Assembly (NCBI GenBank): GCA_040905365.1
Contig: JBBDRQ010000006.1
Location: 1 to 60,371, forward strand
Reading direction: 5' to 3'
DNA length: 60,371 nucleotides
Source of the DNA: JAHWKV01 sp040905365
GTDB lineage: Bacteria; Actinomycetota; CADDZG01; JAHWKV01
The position numbers and the translations under genes are program-made. Below, one piece after another: positions 40,522 to 49,126 of this stretch. Positions within the stretch are counted from its first letter, which is position 1, and every line of letters begins with the position of its first letter. The notes below the pieces were generated by a model. The model saw only the letters and a list, made by a program, of their open reading frames with translations, searched no databases and was not told where the DNA came from.

Positions 40522-41522
40522 AAAAGATTCCGATCGTCGTGCTGGCGCTGGCCGTTGTCGGGGTAGGGGCCGGCGTCTATTTTCTGAGCTGGATCAGCGG
40601 CCCCGGCGGAGAAGGCGGCGAGGATGTGGAGGTCACTATCGCACAAGGCTCGTCGGCCCAGCAGATAGCCGAAACGCTGGAGTCAAGCCGGGTCGTGGAC
40701 TCCGCTCTGGCCTTCCGGCTGTTCCTGCGCCGCGAGGGTGTCGGGCCGGAGTTGCGGGCGGGTGACTACCAGTTGCGGATCTCCCAACCGTTTGACGAGT
40801 TGCTTTCGGAGCTGAAGAAGGGCCCCCCGGCAGAGTACGTGGAGTTGACGATCGCTGAAGGTCTTAACATCAAGCAGACGGCCGAAGCCGTCGAGGCGCA
40901 GACCCACATTTCTGAAGCGGATTTTCTGGAGGCGGCGACCCCCGATCGGGTGACCCCGGCGCTGCTGCCCCAAGACGGGGAGACCCTCGAGGGGTTCTTG
41001 TATCCGAGCACATACTTCGTCGAGGAAAAGGAGACGGCGGAGACCCTGGTCGCCCGAATGATACAGGAGTTCGACGAGCGCACCCGGGACCTCGGTTTGA
41101 GCGAACCCAACGACTTTGGACTTAGCCCCTACGAGGTGCTGGTGCTCGCCTCGCTCGTCGAGGAGGAAGCTAAAGCCGACGAGGAGCGGCGCCGGATCTC
41201 GGCCGTGATCCACAACCGCGTCGAATCCGGGATGGCGCTGGGCATTGACGCCACCATCCAGTACGCGGTCGACAAATACCACGGAGAGCCGCTGACGGTC
41301 AGCGACCTGGCGATCGACTCACCGTTTAACTCGCGCACCAACGCCGGGCTGCCTCCGCACCCGATCTCCAGCCCGCGGGCCGGGTCGATCGAGGCCGCTC
41401 TGAACCCGGCCGACGACGACGCCACCTACTACGTGCTTACCGAGGACTGCCTCCACCACTTCTTCACGTCCGACTACAACGAGTTCTTGGCGGCAAAGGC
41501 TCGCCAGCCTTCCGGCTGTTGA
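40518..41522 (+). CDS. mltG: Endolytic murein transglycosylase
   Basis: This 334-aa protein has an N-terminal TM helix (about residues 4-25), a LysM-like subdomain (about 40-110) and the MltG/YceG catalytic domain with YEVLVLASLVEEEA (catalytic Glu), HNRVESGMALGIDATIQYAV, SPFNSRTNAGLPPHPISSPR and the final NEFLAAK. It cleaves nascent glycan strands. TTG start overlapping the ruvX stop. Confidence 0.96.
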   Translation: MKKIPIVVLALAVVGVGAGVYFLSWISGPGGEGGEDVEVTIAQGSSAQQIAETLESSRVVDSALAFRLFLRREGVGPELRAGDYQLRISQPFDELLSELKKGPPAEYVELTIAEGLNIKQTAEAVEAQTHISEADFLEAATPDRVTPALLPQDGETLEGFLYPSTYFVEEKETAETLVARMIQEFDERTRDLGLSEPNDFGLSPYEVLVLASLVEEEAKADEERRRISAVIHNRVESGMALGIDATIQYAVDKYHGEPLTVSDLAIDSPFNSRTNAGLPPHPISSPRAGSIEAALNPADDDATYYVLTEDCLHHFFTSDYNEFLAAKARQPSGC

Positions 41523-42373
41523 TAAGCGGTCGCACGCAGGTCGCCGGCATTCTCGGCGGCATCAAGCAGGTAAAGCTCAGCCTCAGTCCGGCCATACACA
41601 ACGCAGCCTTTAAGGACCGGGGTCTGGACTGGGTGTACGTGGCCTTCGGCACCGCCGAGGAGGGGCTCGGCAAGGCGGTCCGCGGACTAGCCGAGGCAGG
41701 GGTGGGGGGAATGAATGTGACCATGCCCCACAAGGTAATGGCGATGAAGTACATGGACGAGCTGACCCTGCAGGCCGGAGCTATTGGAGCGCTCAACACC
41801 ATTGAGCTGAGCGACGGGAAGCTGGTAGGTCACAACACCGACGGGGTCGGTCTGGTCCGCTACATCCAGCAGGACCTGGGCGTGAACCTGACCGGATCCA
41901 GAGTCCTGGTTATCGGCTCCGGCGGCTCAGCCCGCGCCGCAGTTGCGGGTATGAGCGCAGCCGGTGCGGACCTCATACGCGTGTTGGCCCGCGACGTGGG
42001 CAAGGCGGAGTGGCTGCACCAGGTTGCCGGTGAGGTGAATTTCGAGACGGCCGCGCTGGGTGATGTCCCTGAGGAGTGGGTGCCAGATTCGACGGTGATC
42101 ATCAACGCGACACCGCTGGGGCAAAAGCGGGAGGACCCGGCGATCAGTACGGAAGCCATTTCCGAGCACGCCGTGGTGGTGGATCTGGTTTACCGGCCGC
42201 CCGTAACTCCTCTGGTCGAGGCGGCTCGGGCCAAAGGCGCCGTCGCACATAGCGGCTTGGGGATGCTGTTGCACCAAGCGGCGCTCGCTTTTGAAATCTG
42301 GACCGGGACCGAGGCGCCGATGGACGCGATGAGTGCGGCAGCGCTGTCGGAGATGACGAAAGCCGAGAGCTGA
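41519..42373 (+). CDS. aroE: Shikimate dehydrogenase
   Basis: This 284-aa protein binds shikimate through VKLSLSPAIHNAAF (usual SHSLSP slightly altered to KLSLSP) and GMNVTMPHK (catalytic Lys), with HNTDGVGLV (Asp). The NADPH Rossmann domain has VIGSGGSARAAVAG, and the C-terminal end SGLGMLLHQAALAFEIWTG is conserved. It reduces 3-dehydroshikimate to shikimate. TTG start overlapping mltG. It is 1.2 kb upstream of the aroCKBQ cluster, separated by the prepilin peptidase and a repeat. Confidence 0.95.
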   Translation: MISGRTQVAGILGGIKQVKLSLSPAIHNAAFKDRGLDWVYVAFGTAEEGLGKAVRGLAEAGVGGMNVTMPHKVMAMKYMDELTLQAGAIGALNTIELSDGKLVGHNTDGVGLVRYIQQDLGVNLTGSRVLVIGSGGSARAAVAGMSAAGADLIRVLARDVGKAEWLHQVAGEVNFETAALGDVPEEWVPDSTVIINATPLGQKREDPAISTEAISEHAVVVDLVYRPPVTPLVEAARAKGAVAHSGLGMLLHQAALAFEIWTGTEAPMDAMSAAALSEMTKAES

Positions 42374-42381
42374 GCCGAGGG

Positions 42382-42435
42382 CCGCCGGTGCCTCTCCTTC
42401 GGAGCGGTTTTGCTGGCACAGCCAATCTCCTGGTA
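42382..42435. repeat. Second repeat family, copy 2
   Basis: These 54 bases match 20104-20156; both begin 5-9 bases after the stop codon of a plus-strand gene. GGTGCC/GGCAC and inner CTCC/GGAG pairing are kept despite base changes between the copies (CTCCTTCGGAG here), which favours an RNA or hairpin function over chance. Confidence 0.7.
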
Positions 42436-42436
42436 C

Positions 42437-42506
42437 GACGCAAGGGTCCGGTACGGTCGCTCCAAAACCCTTAATAGTCGCTCCCTTCCACCGGAGCCCT
42501 TGCGTC
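42437..42506. other. Long inverted repeat between aroE and the prepilin peptidase gene
   Basis: GACGCAAGGGTCCGGT (42437-42452) pairs with ACCGGAGCCCTTGCGTC (42490-42506), with one bulged base, around 37 bases. It directly follows the second-family repeat. No T-tract follows, so it is not a textbook terminator. It could be an attenuator for the downstream gene or a remnant of a mobile element. Confidence 0.6.
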
Positions 42507-42584
42507 TCTAGCCGCCAAGTGCCCGGGTTTCCTCCTTGAGCTGGGGTCCGTTGGGGCGCGTTCGCCGGGTAGGATTTGCTGGCT

Positions 42585-43364
42585 ATGTTCGTCGAGGGCA
42601 GTCCCTTTCTGATTGCAGTCCTGTTGGTTTTCGGGCTGATCGCCGGCGCGTTTGCCACGGTGGTGGTGCATCGAGACAGTGCCCGGGTTAGCTTGTTTAC
42701 CGGGCCATTGATGTGCCCCTCTTGCGGCGATCCGGCGCCCTGGTACCAGCGGATTCCGGTTTTCTCTTACGTTGCAGGGCGCGGCAAGCGCCGGGCTTGC
42801 GGATGTGCTATCCGGGTGCGGGACCCTCTGCTGGAGCTCGCTCTGGGCGTGGCCTGGGCGGCGCTGGGCGCCCGCATCGGCTTGCAGTGGATCCTGCCTG
42901 CGCTGCTGCTCTACGCCTTCACTCTGGTTACGGTTTCGGCCGTTGATCTGGACGAGCGGCGCATTCCCAACAAAGTTATGGCTCCGATGTCGGTAGCGGG
43001 CATCGTGTTGGTTTTGCTGGCTGCGCTTATGGAGCAGCGGTTGGACGTCGTGCCGCAGCTGGCAATCGGAGCGGCGGGCTACGCGGCGCCGCTGTTCGTC
43101 TTGGGGATAGCGGCGCCGGGGAGCATGGGGATGGGCGACGTGAAGCTGGCTGCGTACATGGGCTTGCATCTGGCTTGGTTCAGCCTGTCGCACGTGCTGG
43201 TTGGCGCGATACTGGGCTTCATCATCGGCGCCTTGCTGGGCCTGACCTTGATTGTTCTAGGCAAGAAGGGCCGCAAAGACACCGTCCCGTTCGGCCCCTC
43301 CATCGCGCTGGGCGGGTTGCTGGTGCTCTTCGTAGGATCACCGGCCGCGCTCGTCAGCGTCTAG
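42585..43364 (+). CDS. Prepilin peptidase (A24 family)
   Basis: This 259-aa membrane aspartyl protease/N-methyltransferase of type IV pilins and type II secretion has the two Asp motifs VSAVDLDERRIPNK and GMGDVKLA. The N-terminal zinc region has CPSC, but the second pair is CGC (RRACGCAI) rather than the usual CxxC. Eight or so TM helices. ATG at 42585 follows AGGA; TTG at 42576 is an alternative. No pilin or secretion genes are nearby. The stop codon is part of the CTAG that begins the 169-bp repeat. Confidence 0.93.
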   Translation: MFVEGSPFLIAVLLVFGLIAGAFATVVVHRDSARVSLFTGPLMCPSCGDPAPWYQRIPVFSYVAGRGKRRACGCAIRVRDPLLELALGVAWAALGARIGLQWILPALLLYAFTLVTVSAVDLDERRIPNKVMAPMSVAGIVLVLLAALMEQRLDVVPQLAIGAAGYAAPLFVLGIAAPGSMGMGDVKLAAYMGLHLAWFSLSHVLVGAILGFIIGALLGLTLIVLGKKGRKDTVPFGPSIALGGLLVLFVGSPAALVSV

Positions 43365-43529
43365 TATCCTGGCCACCAACCTTCGGGGCGTTTGGCGGCG
43401 GTGAGCCACTCCCTGGCTGCGTTCTCTCTTGCACCCGTAGGTCAGGGGGCTATGGGCGCTCGCTGCGGCCTTGCCAGGAAGCGCCTCACGCGCCCCAAAC
43501 CTCGCAAAAGTGAGTAGCCAGGGTACTAG
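43361..43529. repeat. Complete 169-bp hairpin repeat element
   Basis: CTAG at both ends flanks two 80-base arms and a 9-base centre (43441-43449). Comparing the left arm with the reverse complement of the right arm, without any gap, about 50 of 80 positions agree, including CTAGTA-CCTGGC, TTTGG, GTGAG, CCTGGC and a final CCC-TAG. The element is therefore one long imperfect hairpin with no protein. It is MITE-like; CTAG may be a target-site duplication as in some IS5-type insertions. Relatives lie at 1-54, 11686, 16325, 21438 and 60320. Confidence 0.88.
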
Positions 43530-43564
43530 CGCGAATTCCGGCGGGGGTCGAGTAGTCTTTAGCC

Positions 43565-44716
43565 ATGCTCAGGTACCTCACCGCCGGCGAAAGCCATGGG
43601 CCGGCGCTCACTGTGATCTTGGAGGGAATGCCCTCGGGTGTGCCCATCGACGCCAAGTTCGTCTCGGAGGAGTTGGCTCGCCGGCGGCTCGGCTATGGGC
43701 GCGGCCCCCGGATGAAGATCGAAAAGGACGCCCTGGAGTTGATGTCGGGCGTTCGGTTCGGCAAGAGCCTGGCCAGCCCCATCAGCCTGGTCATTCGCAA
43801 CACCGAGTGGTCCAAATGGGAGCGGGTCATGTCCCCGGAGGGAGCCCCCGCGGGCAACGTTTTGACCAAGCCCCGGCCCGGACATGCCGATCTGGTGGGG
43901 ATGCTCAAGTACGATCTGGACGACTCCCGCGACGTTCTGGAGCGCTCCTCGGCGCGCGAGACCGCCGCGCGGGTCGGGGCGGGAGCCCTGGCCAAGCAGT
44001 TCCTGTCACAGATAGGGATCACGGTCATCAGCCACGTGGTGGCTATCGGCGCGGCGGAGGCTGCCGAACCGGTCCGTCCCGGACCCGACGACCTCGAAGC
44101 GATCGACGCGTCGCAGGTTCGCTGTTTTGACCCGCAAGGTGAGGCGAGCATGATTGAGGAGATCGAGGCGGCTACTGCGGCCAAGGACTCGCTGGGCGGT
44201 ATCTTCGAGGTCATCGCGTACGGCGTTCCGGTGGGCCTGGGCTCCTATGTGCACGGCGACCGCCGGCTCGACGCCCGCTTGGCGCAGGCTGTGATGTCCA
44301 TTCAGGCCATCAAGGGAGTGGAGGTCGGCGACGGGTTCGCCGGCGCGCGCAAGCGCGGTTCCGAGGCCCATGATGAGATTTTCTACGAGGACGGAGCGTT
44401 CACCCGCCGGACCGACCGGGCCGGGGGTACCGAAGGGGGTGTATCGATAGGAGGAGCCTTGCGGGTGCGTGCGGCCATGAAACCCTTGTCTACGCTCAGG
44501 CAGCCTCTGCGGACCGTCGATGTCAAAACTAAGGAGTCAGTTACCGCATTTAAGGAGCGGACCGACGTATGCTCGGTGCCCGCAGCCGGCGTTGTTGGTG
44601 AGTCGATGGTTGCTTTGGTTGTAGCCAACGAGGTTCTGGAGAAGTTCGGAGGCGACAACCTAGGCGACATACGGCAGGCGATCGGGGCTTACCGGGCCCG
44701 AATAGATGGGCGCTGA
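43565..44716 (+). CDS. aroC: Chorismate synthase
   Basis: This 383-aa FMN-dependent enzyme has MLRYLTAGESHGPALT at the start, GRGPRMKIEKD, RPGHADLVGMLKY, ERSSARETAARVGAGALA and the flavin-site motif GVEVGDGFAGARKRGSEAHDE. It makes chorismate from EPSP. It starts 35 bp after the repeat and heads the aroC-aroK-aroB-aroQ run. Confidence 0.97.
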   Translation: MLRYLTAGESHGPALTVILEGMPSGVPIDAKFVSEELARRRLGYGRGPRMKIEKDALELMSGVRFGKSLASPISLVIRNTEWSKWERVMSPEGAPAGNVLTKPRPGHADLVGMLKYDLDDSRDVLERSSARETAARVGAGALAKQFLSQIGITVISHVVAIGAAEAAEPVRPGPDDLEAIDASQVRCFDPQGEASMIEEIEAATAAKDSLGGIFEVIAYGVPVGLGSYVHGDRRLDARLAQAVMSIQAIKGVEVGDGFAGARKRGSEAHDEIFYEDGAFTRRTDRAGGTEGGVSIGGALRVRAAMKPLSTLRQPLRTVDVKTKESVTAFKERTDVCSVPAAGVVGESMVALVVANEVLEKFGGDNLGDIRQAIGAYRARIDGR

Positions 44717-45287
44717 TCCGGCGGCCAGAAAGTCTGCGCTGATCCTGATCGGGCCGAGCGGCGCCGGCAAGAGTGAAATTGGCAGAAGGCTGGCCGAGGC
44801 GCTTGGGCGACCTCTGGTAGATACCGATGCCCTGGTGGAGAAGAGGCACGGGCGCAGTGTGAGCCGGATATTCGCGGAGGAAACCGAGTCCGGATTCCGG
44901 GTCAAGGAGTCCGAGGCAGTCGTTGAGGCGACGGCCGTCGAGGGGGCGGTTATAGCTTGTGGAGGGGGCGTGGTATTGGACCCGGAGAACGTCGAGCGGT
45001 TGCGAGCCGCCGGGGAGGTTGTGTACTTGAAAGCAAGTCCCGAGGTAGCGGCCGAGAGGCTCGGGGACGGTGCCGACCGCCCTTTGCTGGAAGGCACGGA
45101 GCTGGGTGAGCAGATCGCCAAGCTAATCGAGCAGCGACACGGACTGTACGTCAACGCGGCCGATCATGTGGTGGACGCCGACGGTCGCCCGGAGGATGTG
45201 GTGGACAAGCTGGCCAAGATTTGGGACTCGGTTTCGGGTCCCCGGGTGGCGTTCTCTTTGAAGTCCGAGCCGGAAGAGGAGCCTTGA
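44706..45287 (+). CDS. aroK: Shikimate kinase
   Basis: This 193-aa P-loop kinase has GPSGAGKSEIGRRLAEALG (Walker A), DTDALVE (shikimate Asp), FRVKESE (Arg), ACGGGVVLD and the lid ADRPLLEG. The ATG overlaps the end of aroC by 11 bp. The C-terminal 20 residues extend past the usual fold. Confidence 0.96.
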   Translation: MGADPAARKSALILIGPSGAGKSEIGRRLAEALGRPLVDTDALVEKRHGRSVSRIFAEETESGFRVKESEAVVEATAVEGAVIACGGGVVLDPENVERLRAAGEVVYLKASPEVAAERLGDGADRPLLEGTELGEQIAKLIEQRHGLYVNAADHVVDADGRPEDVVDKLAKIWDSVSGPRVAFSLKSEPEEEP

Positions 45288-46360
45288 GGCGGGTCGAAGT
45301 GTCGCTGGGGGATCGCTCCTACGAAGTCGTTGTGGGGGCGGGGCTGATCGACTCGGTATTGGAGTTCGTGCCCGGGCACCGTTACTCGAAGGTTGCGCTG
45401 GTTGCGGACGAGATGGCGCACGGACTGTACGGTAAGCGTCTGGAGGCCGCCTTGGCTCCCCTCGGGCCGGTGTACCGGCTTCTGGTTCCCTCTTCGGAGA
45501 AGGCCAAGTCCTGGGAGATGGCCGGGCAGCTGTTGGAAGGTATGGCCCGGCTCAAACTGCGGCGCGACGACCTGGTGATGAGCTTCGGCGGCGGGGTGGC
45601 TTCCGACTTGGGCGGGTTCTTGGCCTCGGTTTATCAGCGGGGCACCGCCGTCGCGCATGTGTCGACCACTTTGCTGGGGCAGGTGGACGCCGCCATCGGC
45701 GGTAAGACCGGAGTAAACCTGCCGGCCGGCAAGAACCTGGTGGGCACCTTCTATCAGCCCAAGGTGGTGGTGGCCGACGTGGGCACTCTGTCAACCCTGC
45801 CGGTACGGCAGTTTCGGTCCGGTATGGCCGAGGTGGTCAAGTACGGGCTGTGCTACGAGCCGCGCATCCTGTCCATTGTGGCGGAACAGATGCAGGAGGT
45901 AGAAGCTTATGATCTGGACCTGCTGGAAGAGTTGGTCGCGCTGTGTGCCGGGATCAAGGCGCAAGTGGTCTCCGGCGACGAGTCCGACCGGTCCGGGCGA
46001 ATCATGCTCAACTACGGCCACACGTTTGGCCACGCCCTGGAGGTTGCCGGAGGCTACGAGCGGTGGCTGCACGGCGAGGCGATTTCGGTGGGAATGATGT
46101 TTGCGGCTCACCTAGCTTTGGAGATGGGTCTGCTGGATCCGCCTGAGGTCGAGGAGCATCGGGCGGCATTCGAGCGGGCCGGCTTGCCCGTGCGGGCGAG
46201 CTTTGATCCGGTGCAGGTGGCCGGCGCCTGGGCGATGGATAAGAAGTTTCTGGGAGGGCAACGTTGGGTATTGCTGGACGGTTTGCAGAATCCGGTGGTT
46301 CGCTCCGACGTTACGCCCACGCACATCGACGCCGCAATAGATAGTGTGTTGGCACCATGA
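45284..46360 (+). CDS. aroB: 3-Dehydroquinate synthase
   Basis: This 358-aa NAD- and metal-dependent enzyme has GGGVASDLGGFLASVYQRG, STTLLGQVDAAIGGKTGVN, KNLVGTFYQP, and the zinc-site HTFGHALE and HGEAISVGM. TTG at 45284 overlaps the aroK stop (TTGA); frame upstream of it belongs to aroK. Confidence 0.97.
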   Translation: MRRVEVSLGDRSYEVVVGAGLIDSVLEFVPGHRYSKVALVADEMAHGLYGKRLEAALAPLGPVYRLLVPSSEKAKSWEMAGQLLEGMARLKLRRDDLVMSFGGGVASDLGGFLASVYQRGTAVAHVSTTLLGQVDAAIGGKTGVNLPAGKNLVGTFYQPKVVVADVGTLSTLPVRQFRSGMAEVVKYGLCYEPRILSIVAEQMQEVEAYDLDLLEELVALCAGIKAQVVSGDESDRSGRIMLNYGHTFGHALEVAGGYERWLHGEAISVGMMFAAHLALEMGLLDPPEVEEHRAAFERAGLPVRASFDPVQVAGAWAMDKKFLGGQRWVLLDGLQNPVVRSDVTPTHIDAAIDSVLAP

Positions 46361-46806
46361 CCATTTTCGTGTTGAACGGCCCGAATCTCAACCTGTTGGG
46401 CTCCCGCGAGCCGGACATCTACGGAGCACGCACGCTCGGCGACCTCGAGAGGCTGTGCAACGATCGCGCGGAGGCGCTCGGCTACGACATCGACTTTCGG
46501 CAAACCAACTACGAGGGGGAGTTGGTGGACTGGCTGCAGGAAGCCCGTACCGGCGCCGAGGGTGTGGTGCTCAACGCCGCCGCCTTTACTCATTACTCCA
46601 TTGCGGTGCGCGACGCCGTCGCGGCTTGTGAACGACCCGTAATCGAGGTACACCTGTCCAACATCCACGCCCGAGAGGACTTTCGTTCCCACTCGGTTAT
46701 CTCCGCAGTTTGCGCGGGCGTGATCTGCGGGATGGGTGAGACGGGCTACCGGGTGGCAATCGACGCTCTGGCTTCCTTGATCGGCCCGGGAGGGTTGTCC
46801 GCATGA
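46357..46806 (+). CDS. aroQ: 3-Dehydroquinate dehydratase, type II
   Basis: This 149-aa protein has GPNLNLLGSREPDIYG (catalytic Arg/Tyr), RQTNYEGELVDWL, NAAAFTHYSIAVRDAV and EVHLSNIHAREDFRSHS. It dehydrates 3-dehydroquinate as a dodecamer. ATGA overlaps on both sides tie it to aroB and the peptidase gene. Confidence 0.97.
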   Translation: MTIFVLNGPNLNLLGSREPDIYGARTLGDLERLCNDRAEALGYDIDFRQTNYEGELVDWLQEARTGAEGVVLNAAAFTHYSIAVRDAVAACERPVIEVHLSNIHAREDFRSHSVISAVCAGVICGMGETGYRVAIDALASLIGPGGLSA

Positions 46807-47912
46807 GCATCCAGAGCCGCTTGGACGGGGTTCACCGCCGCCTGGAGGCTGAAAAGATCGACGCGCTGTTGGTTACCAACTTGATCAACATTCGGTACCT
46901 AAGCGGCTTTACGGGCACCAACGCCTACCTGTTCCTCACCCGGGACGGGTCGCATTTTTACAGCGACGGCCGGTATGCGACTCAGGCGGCCCGCCAGGTC
47001 ACCGGATCGGAGGTCACCATATGCGTGTCGCACGCCGAGGTCTCCGATGCGCTGTCCAAGGTGGTCAAAGGACGGAAGCTGCGCCGGGTGGCTTACGAGT
47101 CTACGGACGTGACGGTGGCGAGTCGGGGGCCTGCCTGGGAAGCGCCGCCAGGGCTGGACAAGGTGCTCGCATACCTTGTGGGGGCGGAGGCGGTGCCGGC
47201 CGCCGGCTGGATTGAGGAGTTGCGCGAGGTCAAAGACTCCGCGGAGATCGAATCCATCCGCCGGGCCGCCGAGCTCGGTGATGCAGGTTTCGATTACATT
47301 CGCGAGAAGGTCAAGCCGGGGGTTACGGAGCGGGAGCTGGCCTTAGATCTGGAGTTTTTCTTGAGGTCGCAGGGGTCTGAGGGCATGTCTTTCGATCCGA
47401 TAGTGGCGGCTGCCGAGAACAGTGCCCTGCCGCACGCGCAGCCTACCGACCGGCCCGTAGAGGCAGGCAGATTCGTGTTGCTCGATTTCGGCTGCATTGT
47501 CGACGGCTACTGCTCGGACATGACTCGCACCTTGGTCGTGGGGCCTCTGGACGAGCGTCACCGGGAGGTCTACGAAACCGTGCGGGCGGCGCAGGGCGCA
47601 GGGCTGGCCGCGGCGGGTCCGGATGTTCCCTGTGGAGACGTGGATCGGGCTGCGCGCAAAGTCGTGGAAGATGCCGGGTACCCGGAGGCGTTCATGCATG
47701 GAGTTGGCCACGGCGTGGGGCTGCAGATCCATGAGGCGCCGAGCCTGAAAGTCGACCGCCGGGAGCCGCTGAAGGCCGGCCACGTGATAACCGTAGAGCC
47801 CGGAGCGTACTTCGAGGGTTGGGGCGGAGTCCGCGTCGAGGACCTTGCCGCGGTCACCTCCGATGGTTTGGACGTGCTATCCGGGTCGCCGCGGGAGCTT
47901 ATAGTTGTGTGA
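46803..47912 (+). CDS. M24 Xaa-Pro peptidase
   Basis: This 369-aa protein has a creatinase N-domain (about residues 5-130) and a pita-bread M24 domain with metal ligands in LLDFGCIVDGYCSDMTRT (two Asp), HGVGHGVGLQIHE (His), TVEPGAYF (Glu) and RVEDLAAVT (Glu). It cleaves Xaa-Pro bonds. aroQ-pepQ-efp-nusB is a conserved Gram-positive order. Confidence 0.95.
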   Translation: MSIQSRLDGVHRRLEAEKIDALLVTNLINIRYLSGFTGTNAYLFLTRDGSHFYSDGRYATQAARQVTGSEVTICVSHAEVSDALSKVVKGRKLRRVAYESTDVTVASRGPAWEAPPGLDKVLAYLVGAEAVPAAGWIEELREVKDSAEIESIRRAAELGDAGFDYIREKVKPGVTERELALDLEFFLRSQGSEGMSFDPIVAAAENSALPHAQPTDRPVEAGRFVLLDFGCIVDGYCSDMTRTLVVGPLDERHREVYETVRAAQGAGLAAAGPDVPCGDVDRAARKVVEDAGYPEAFMHGVGHGVGLQIHEAPSLKVDRREPLKAGHVITVEPGAYFEGWGGVRVEDLAAVTSDGLDVLSGSPRELIVV

Positions 47913-47991
47913 GATAGCCGGGTCGCCATGATCCGGCAGGGCGCGGGAAACCCAGTGCAGGCCTGCGCCGAGTAGTGCGCCCAGGGGGATT

Positions 47992-48007
47992 GCGGGGACG
48001 GCCCCGC
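47992..48007 (+). other. GCGGGG/CCCCGC hairpin in the efp leader
   Basis: A 6-bp GC stem with a four-base loop ends 16 bp before the efp ATG, just upstream of GGGAAAGGAA. It may modulate access to the ribosome-binding site; no T-tract follows. Confidence 0.35.
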
Positions 48008-48023
48008 ATGGGAAAGGAAATCG

Positions 48024-48584
48024 ATGATCTCTACCAACGACATGAGGCCTGGACAGACTTTGGAGCTGGACGGGGAACTGTACACGATCGTTACGTACCA
48101 GCATCACAAGCCGGGCAAGGGCGGAGCGATGGTCAAGACCAAGCTCAAGAGCATCAAAAGCGGGGCGACTTTTGACAAGACCTTTCGGGCTGACGAGAAA
48201 GTGCAGCTGGCTCTGCTGGATAAGCGCGCTATGCAGTTTCTGTATGCGGACGAGGACGGCTTTGTCTTCATGGACAGCGAGACGTTCGAACAGCTACACA
48301 TAGACCGGGACTTCGTCGGGGATCTGGCCGGTTTCATGGCCGAGCAGTTGGTTGTGGAGGTGCAGATGTATCAGGGCTCGCCGATCGGCATCGAACTGCC
48401 GCCGACGGTGGACCTGGTCGTGGTAGAGACCGAACCCGGCCTGCAGGGCGACCGCAGCTCCGCCGGGAACAAGCCTGCCACCCTTGAAACGGGCGCGGTG
48501 GTCCAGGTTCCGCTGTTTCTTGAGCAGGGAGAGACCATTAGGGTGGATACGCGCAACGGCAACTACGTGACCCGGGTCCGCTAG
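48024..48584 (+). CDS. efp: Elongation factor P
   Basis: This 186-aa three-domain protein has a KOW-like N-domain with the exposed loop HHKPGKGGA (tip Lys 32), and OB domains with EVQMYQGSPIGIELPPTVDL and ETIRVDTRNGNYVTRV at the end. It relieves stalling at polyproline. The tip Lys is retained; no modification gene is nearby. The ATG has GGGAAAGGAA upstream. Confidence 0.98.
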   Translation: MISTNDMRPGQTLELDGELYTIVTYQHHKPGKGGAMVKTKLKSIKSGATFDKTFRADEKVQLALLDKRAMQFLYADEDGFVFMDSETFEQLHIDRDFVGDLAGFMAEQLVVEVQMYQGSPIGIELPPTVDLVVVETEPGLQGDRSSAGNKPATLETGAVVQVPLFLEQGETIRVDTRNGNYVTRVR

Positions 48585-48627
48585 CCGTGGGACCGAGGTA
48601 TCCGCGGTTCGGCCGGCGCCTTTAGAG

Positions 48628-49047
48628 TTGGGAACCAGGCGCAGTTCGCGAACCCTGGCGCTGGACGTCCTTTATGAGCGGGAGGTCTCGTCGGCTCCGG
48701 CAGGGGAAATACTCAAGCGGTACGAAAACAACCCCGGCTACGAGTTTGCGGCCGTTCTGGTCAACGGAGTCCTAGATAACTTGACCGAGGTGGACGCTTT
48801 AATTGCGGGACATGCTCGGGATTGGTCACCGGAGCGAATGCCGCTGGTCGACCGCAGCCTGCTGAGGGTAGCGGTGTTCGAGATCTTGAAGTTGGACGAC
48901 GTGCCGGCCGCAGTATCGATCAACGAGGCCGTTCAGTTGGCGAAGGACTATTCAACCGAGGATTCGAGCCGGTTCGTAAACGGTCTGCTGTCGGCGGTGT
49001 TGGCCGGTCTGGAGAAAGATCGGACGGAGGTGGAGCCACCGGTATGA
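48628..49047 (+). CDS. nusB: Transcription antitermination factor NusB
   Basis: This 139-aa all-helical protein has RRSSRTLALDVLYERE at the N-terminus and the conserved PLVDRSLLRVAVFEIL and VSINEAVQLAKDYSTEDSSRFVNGLLSAV. It binds boxA RNA with NusE in rRNA antitermination. TTG start with only a weak AGAG upstream; it follows efp by 43 bp. Confidence 0.96.
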   Translation: MGTRRSSRTLALDVLYEREVSSAPAGEILKRYENNPGYEFAAVLVNGVLDNLTEVDALIAGHARDWSPERMPLVDRSLLRVAVFEILKLDDVPAAVSINEAVQLAKDYSTEDSSRFVNGLLSAVLAGLEKDRTEVEPPV

Positions 49048-49126
49048 AACGGTTTGATAACATCTCACGAGCGACGGTAGCTGCCGCGCAACGACACCCA
49101 TCCATCGGCGACAGGGGATTCGGCTT

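Noticed and set aside
43361..43529. CRISPR-like or tandem repeat array
   Set aside because: The repeats are dispersed, not tandem with regular spacers. No cas gene is present.
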